Positions 5,982 to 8,111 of a stretch of 8,111 nt of DNA are shown piece after piece. The notes beneath the pieces are model-generated. The model searched no databases. It was not told where the DNA came from and worked only from the letters and a program-made list of their open reading frames with translations. This DNA is from Spirosoma sp. (GTDB lineage Bacteria; Bacteroidota; Bacteroidia; Cytophagales; Spirosomataceae). Numbering within the stretch: position 1 is the stretch's first letter; every line of letters begins with the position of its first letter. The stretch is from positions 1-8,111 of the forward strand of contig JAQBNX010000572.1 of assembly GCA_028288385.1 (NCBI GenBank). Direction: 5' to 3'. Made by a program: the position numbers and the translations under genes.

Positions 5982-6227
5982 TTAACGTTTTCCGTTGAAC
6001 GGCGGCCGTGAACGTTGGTCTGGGCGAATGCCTTTACTTCCTGATTTAGGATAGTTGGCATATTCAGGATAGGTTAGGTAAGCTTTGAGAAGGATTTCCT
6101 GCGCAAACTGACGGTCTTCGCTCGTTGGCGCTTCAAAGCCAACCCGATACAGTATTCCTATGACCCCTGCGGTTTCTTCGGGGGTCAACTGCAAGCCGTT
6201 GGCCGAGGGGAGTTGGAGTGGCTTCAT
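5982..6227 (-). CDS. Hypothetical protein, 81 aa, coupled to the HTH gene
   Basis: Seen: ATG at 6225-6227 overlaps the TGA of the HTH gene as ATGA (6224-6227), which supports a real, translationally coupled gene. The sequence begins MKPLQLPSANGLQLTPEETA. A helical middle (VIGILYRVGFEAP, then DRQFAQEILLKAYLTYPEYA) follows, and the tail is basic and proline-rich (SGSKGIRPDQRSRPPFNGKR). No catalytic motif, signal peptide or membrane segment is apparent. I do not recognise a family. Its place between the excisionase-like regulator and the replication ATPase suggests an accessory role in excision or replication. The basic tail could contact nucleic acid, but this is inference. Confidence 0.68.
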   Translation of the reverse strand: MKPLQLPSANGLQLTPEETAGVIGILYRVGFEAPTSEDRQFAQEILLKAYLTYPEYANYPKSGSKGIRPDQRSRPPFNGKR

Positions 6228-6568
6228 GTAGTCTTACGCCCTCCCTTGCGACTGTTAAAACTTTCATACTGATTGGCATCAGCATTAATCTGTGAGAAAG
6301 TGCCCCGGTTGCCTTCTTCCAACCAGTTCAGCAACTCGGAACGCCGGAAGCTTAACCGATTGCCGCGTTTCTTATGGGGTAGTTTCCGCTCTGATACGAG
6401 CGTGTAGATACGGGCTGCTGAAAGGCGCGTGATCTGCGTGGCTAACTCGATACCGCCAACCTCATCAGCGGAGGCGGTGTTAGTACTGCGAAGGAGTTGC
6501 AGCACTTCTATAGTCAACGCTTCTAAATTGTTCAGCCGGGCGTTGATCGGCTCAAAGGGATTGTTCAT
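6224..6568 (-). CDS. Helix-turn-helix protein, excisionase/MerR-like (HTH_17 type)
   Basis: Seen: 114 residues, ATG at 6568. The N-terminal MNNPFEPINARLNNLEALTI continues into VLQLL, a likely short coiled coil for dimerisation. ELATQITRLSAARIYTLVSE then RKLPHKKRGNRLSFRRSELL and NWLEE form the classic HTH_17/excisionase domain: helix-turn-helix, the KLP-hairpin wing, and the SELLNWL helix at about 61-100. The basic tail ends SRKGGRKTT. Known: proteins of this layout lie near the integrase in Bacteroidota integrative elements, acting as recombination directionality factors or local regulators. Inferred: it binds near the att site or its own promoter and steers excision, perhaps also regulating the replication genes downstream. 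It is preceded by a 74-base gap with a candidate promoter and palindrome, and its stop overlaps the next start. Confidence 0.87.
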   Translation of the reverse strand: MNNPFEPINARLNNLEALTIEVLQLLRSTNTASADEVGGIELATQITRLSAARIYTLVSERKLPHKKRGNRLSFRRSELLNWLEEGNRGTFSQINADANQYESFNSRKGGRKTT

Positions 6569-6594
6569 TGCTCACCGTGGTTTGATTGCGGTGG

Positions 6595-6636
6595 CAAAGA
6601 TTATTCGGGCACAAGTCGTGCAACTAGGGTGCACCC
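6595..6636 (-). promoter_or_regulatory. Candidate Bacteroidota promoter and palindrome upstream of the HTH gene
   Basis: On the minus strand, AATCTTTG (6602 to 6595) matches seven of eight positions of the Bacteroidota -7 element TAnnTTTG. A TTG at 6623-6621 lies 18 bases before it, near the usual -33 spacing. Beside the -33 site is a perfect 10-bp palindrome GGGTGCACCC (6627-6636). GTGCA also occurs at 6618-6622 and 6629-6633, spaced one helical turn (11 bases). This suggests an autoregulated promoter for the HTH gene and the genes after it. It rests on consensus matching only. Confidence 0.35.
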
Positions 6637-6642
6637 AGGGTA

Positions 6643-7458
6643 CTACTTTTCAACAGTCAACCGGCTCTTTAACATAAACAATTCTGTTTCAGCATCGTTT
6701 CTGCCCTTGTCGGAAAGATAATTTATTACTTTTTCTATATCCTGAATAAGGTATTTTAGCTTTGATTCTGAGTCGTTATTATACGCTAATCGCTTTTTAC
6801 TGGTGCAATATTTATTGTAATCATTGTACTCCTTATGCTTTCTTTCCAACATGTTTCCGCCTTCGTAGAAGTGGATCAAAATTCGCTGTTTTTGTGTAAA
6901 TTCTTGCTCATAAGTGACCAGTGGCGAGGTGGCCGGGTTTATATCATACTCCCCGCCTTTGTCTTGATTACGCAAAAGCTCTATTTCGGTCTCTGTCGCC
7001 TTAATCCTTGTCAGTAGATCGTTGCGGTATTTTTCTAATTCAACAGATTGGCGGAAATCGCTACGAGGCTTAGTATTACCATTTGAGTTAGTTGGCGACA
7101 ATTCCCTCTCGATAATGATTAACCGTTCCTGAAGCCATCTTTTATAAAAAATAGCGGTTTCCTCATCTGTGTTGGTCAATTTGTAACGAGTGCGAATCGC
7201 ATAGTTATCATCCCGCTCCTGCTGATATATTTCATATTCAAGTTGTTTTCTTTCTTCATATTTGGCGGGACGCTTAATGAGTTTATAATTTCCAGCCAGT
7301 AAGTCCTCTAACTCATCCGATTGAGTCAAATATTCTAATACCTCGAGATCATATACCTCTCGAGTCCGTTTGTGTTCTCGCGCGCTTTCCTGCTGTCGGT
7401 CGATTGCAGCTTGTATTTCGGGGTCATACTCTTTTTTAGTCCTCTCTTGTTGTCTCAT
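6643..7458 (-). CDS. Charged, helical protein of unknown function, 271 aa
   Basis: Seen: ATG at 7458, TAG at 6643-6645. The protein is very rich in Glu, Lys, Arg, Gln and Tyr. It starts MRQQERTKKEYDPEIQAAID, with long predicted helices and possible coiled coils at about 15-90 (REHKRTREVYDLEVLEYLTQ; KYEERKQLEYEIYQQERDDN) and about 135-170 (ELEKYRNDLLTRIKATETEI). A C-terminal part (TQKQRILIHFYEGGNMLERK and YLIQDIEKVINYLSDKGRND) looks like a small helical bundle. There is no signal peptide, membrane segment or enzyme motif. I do not recognise it; the C-terminal pattern faintly recalls uncharacterised Bacteroidota element proteins with a KQ--L--HY segment. It is the most AT-rich gene here (about 40% G+C, locally near 25%), suggesting separate acquisition. 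It starts 27 bases after the integrase stop, so the two are probably co-transcribed. Confidence 0.8.
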   Translation of the reverse strand: MRQQERTKKEYDPEIQAAIDRQQESAREHKRTREVYDLEVLEYLTQSDELEDLLAGNYKLIKRPAKYEERKQLEYEIYQQERDDNYAIRTRYKLTNTDEETAIFYKRWLQERLIIIERELSPTNSNGNTKPRSDFRQSVELEKYRNDLLTRIKATETEIELLRNQDKGGEYDINPATSPLVTYEQEFTQKQRILIHFYEGGNMLERKHKEYNDYNKYCTSKKRLAYNNDSESKLKYLIQDIEKVINYLSDKGRNDAETELFMLKSRLTVEK

Positions 7459-7479
7459 GTCTTTATCCTAATAAAAGAG

Positions 7480-7498
7480 TGCGTTTCACAGTAACGCA
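7480..7498 (-). terminator. Weak hairpin at the end of the integrase gene
   Basis: On the minus strand TGCGTT (7498-7493) pairs with AACGCA (7485-7480) around a 7-base loop carrying the integrase TGA, and is followed by CTCTTTTATTA. The short stem and imperfect T-run suggest at most a partial terminator or attenuator between the integrase and the 271-aa gene. Confidence 0.3.
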
Positions 7499-8111
7499 TC
7501 ATAAGCAGAATCAACGATTTCAGATGGAAATGAATCTAAATAAATGGCGGTAACGCTTGCGTTCTTGTGGCCCATCATTTGCCCCGTAATGGCATCTGCG
7601 ATACCTGCCTGTCGTAAGCTAGTAGCGAACGAATGCCGGGCAACGTAAGTAGTTAGGGGCGTATCAATGCCGGCCCGTTGACCTACTGCTTTAAGGTCGG
7701 CGTTTACCATCGCCGAAACCTTGTGTATCCGGTTGTGAATCTGCGTTGGAGTCTGGTGTTGTTGTCTATAAAGGATAGGGAAAACATAATCATCAGATTC
7801 ATTGTAGGTAGAGGGACGGTACTGCTCAACAATGGCAAAGGCGGGGTCCAATAATCGAACAGAGAACTTGCCCCCAGTTTTCTGGCGTTTGTAGGTAAGC
7901 CGTTGCTTTCCTTCACTGTCGGCAGTCAGGTTACGCCAACGGAGTTTAGCTAGGTCAACGAAGTTGATCCCGCCAACGTAAAAGCTAAACAGGAATACAT
8001 TCTTTGCCAGTGTCAGTCGTTCGTCCTCAACGGCATTACGTAAGAGGGCATGAGGGACTGATAAGCTTCCAGTAGGGGTAATGGCTTCAATCTTACGCAC
8101 CTCGTCCCGAC
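7486..8111 (-). CDS. Tyrosine recombinase/integrase, catalytic domain (5' part missing)
   Basis: Seen: the frame is open to the right window edge (codons RDE precede VRKIEAIT), so the N-terminal SAM-like core-binding domain lies outside; about 208 residues of catalytic domain are present. Motifs in order: FSFYVGGINFVDLAKL (box I), YKRQKTGGKFSV (the beta-hairpin Lys), TYVARHSFATSL (box II, Arg and following His), GHKNASVTAIYLD with the GH histidine and the nucleophilic Tyr at 7540-7542. The end is DSAYDALL and TGA at 7486-7488. Known: these motifs define Bacteroidota mobile-element integrases, which join att sites through a 3'-phosphotyrosine intermediate. Odd: the first catalytic Arg is absent; the R-G of box I reads G-G, codon GGC at 7972-7974. 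From memory, IntDOT of CTnDOT also lacks Arg I, so this need not be inactivating. The adjacent HTH gene is a likely excision partner. Confidence 0.93.
   Translation of the reverse strand, partial: RDEVRKIEAITPTGSLSVPHALLRNAVEDERLTLAKNVFLFSFYVGGINFVDLAKLRWRNLTADSEGKQRLTYKRQKTGGKFSVRLLDPAFAIVEQYRPSTYNESDDYVFPILYRQQHQTPTQIHNRIHKVSAMVNADLKAVGQRAGIDTPLTTYVARHSFATSLRQAGIADAITGQMMGHKNASVTAIYLDSFPSEIVDSAYDALL

Overview
The window looks like a Bacteroidota chromosome, most likely Cytophagales (Hymenobacter- or Spirosoma-like). The evidence is the gene set: a tyrosine recombinase of the type found on Bacteroidota integrative elements, a BT4734/VirE-N-like primase, a DUF3987 helicase-like protein and a small HTH protein of the excisionase type. 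Starts also lack strong Shine-Dalgarno sequences. Every gene I can support lies on the minus strand, so transcription runs from high to low coordinates.

Right and middle (about 2.1-8.1 kb) hold the integration and replication core of a mobile element. In transcription order: an integrase cut by the right window edge (7486-8111); an AT-rich charged protein of unknown function (6643-7458); a helix-turn-helix protein (6224-6568); an 81-aa unknown overlapping it by ATGA (5982-6227); a DUF3987 ATPase (4289-5908); a perfect 31-bp inverted repeat built from CTGCAAAAA units (4217-4292); a primase (3007-4200); two small genes (2689-2973 and 2390-2686); and the C-terminal stump of a DUF6371/Toprim-like protein (2121-2402). 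Primase, helicase-like ATPase and the repeat sitting between them suggest a self-replication module whose expression or origin uses that repeat. No relaxase, coupling protein or conjugation gene is visible.

From 1789 to 2120 there is a gene-poor, AT-richer gap (about 40% G+C in sampled lines) with two inverted repeats. It separates the element genes (about 50% G+C) from a GC-rich operon (about 60%) on the left.

Left (1-1788) is a two-gene operon: a DUF4007 protein (805-1788), then 7 bp later a P-loop ATPase (1-797, cut by the left edge). From memory, DUF4007 genes often sit near PAPS-reductase-like, DndC-like sulfur-transfer genes and ATPases in DNA-modification or defence loci. The pair is therefore the best candidate for an under-described defence or DNA-modification system. 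It is either cargo of the element or a chromosomal island beside it; the deciding genes lie left of position 1.
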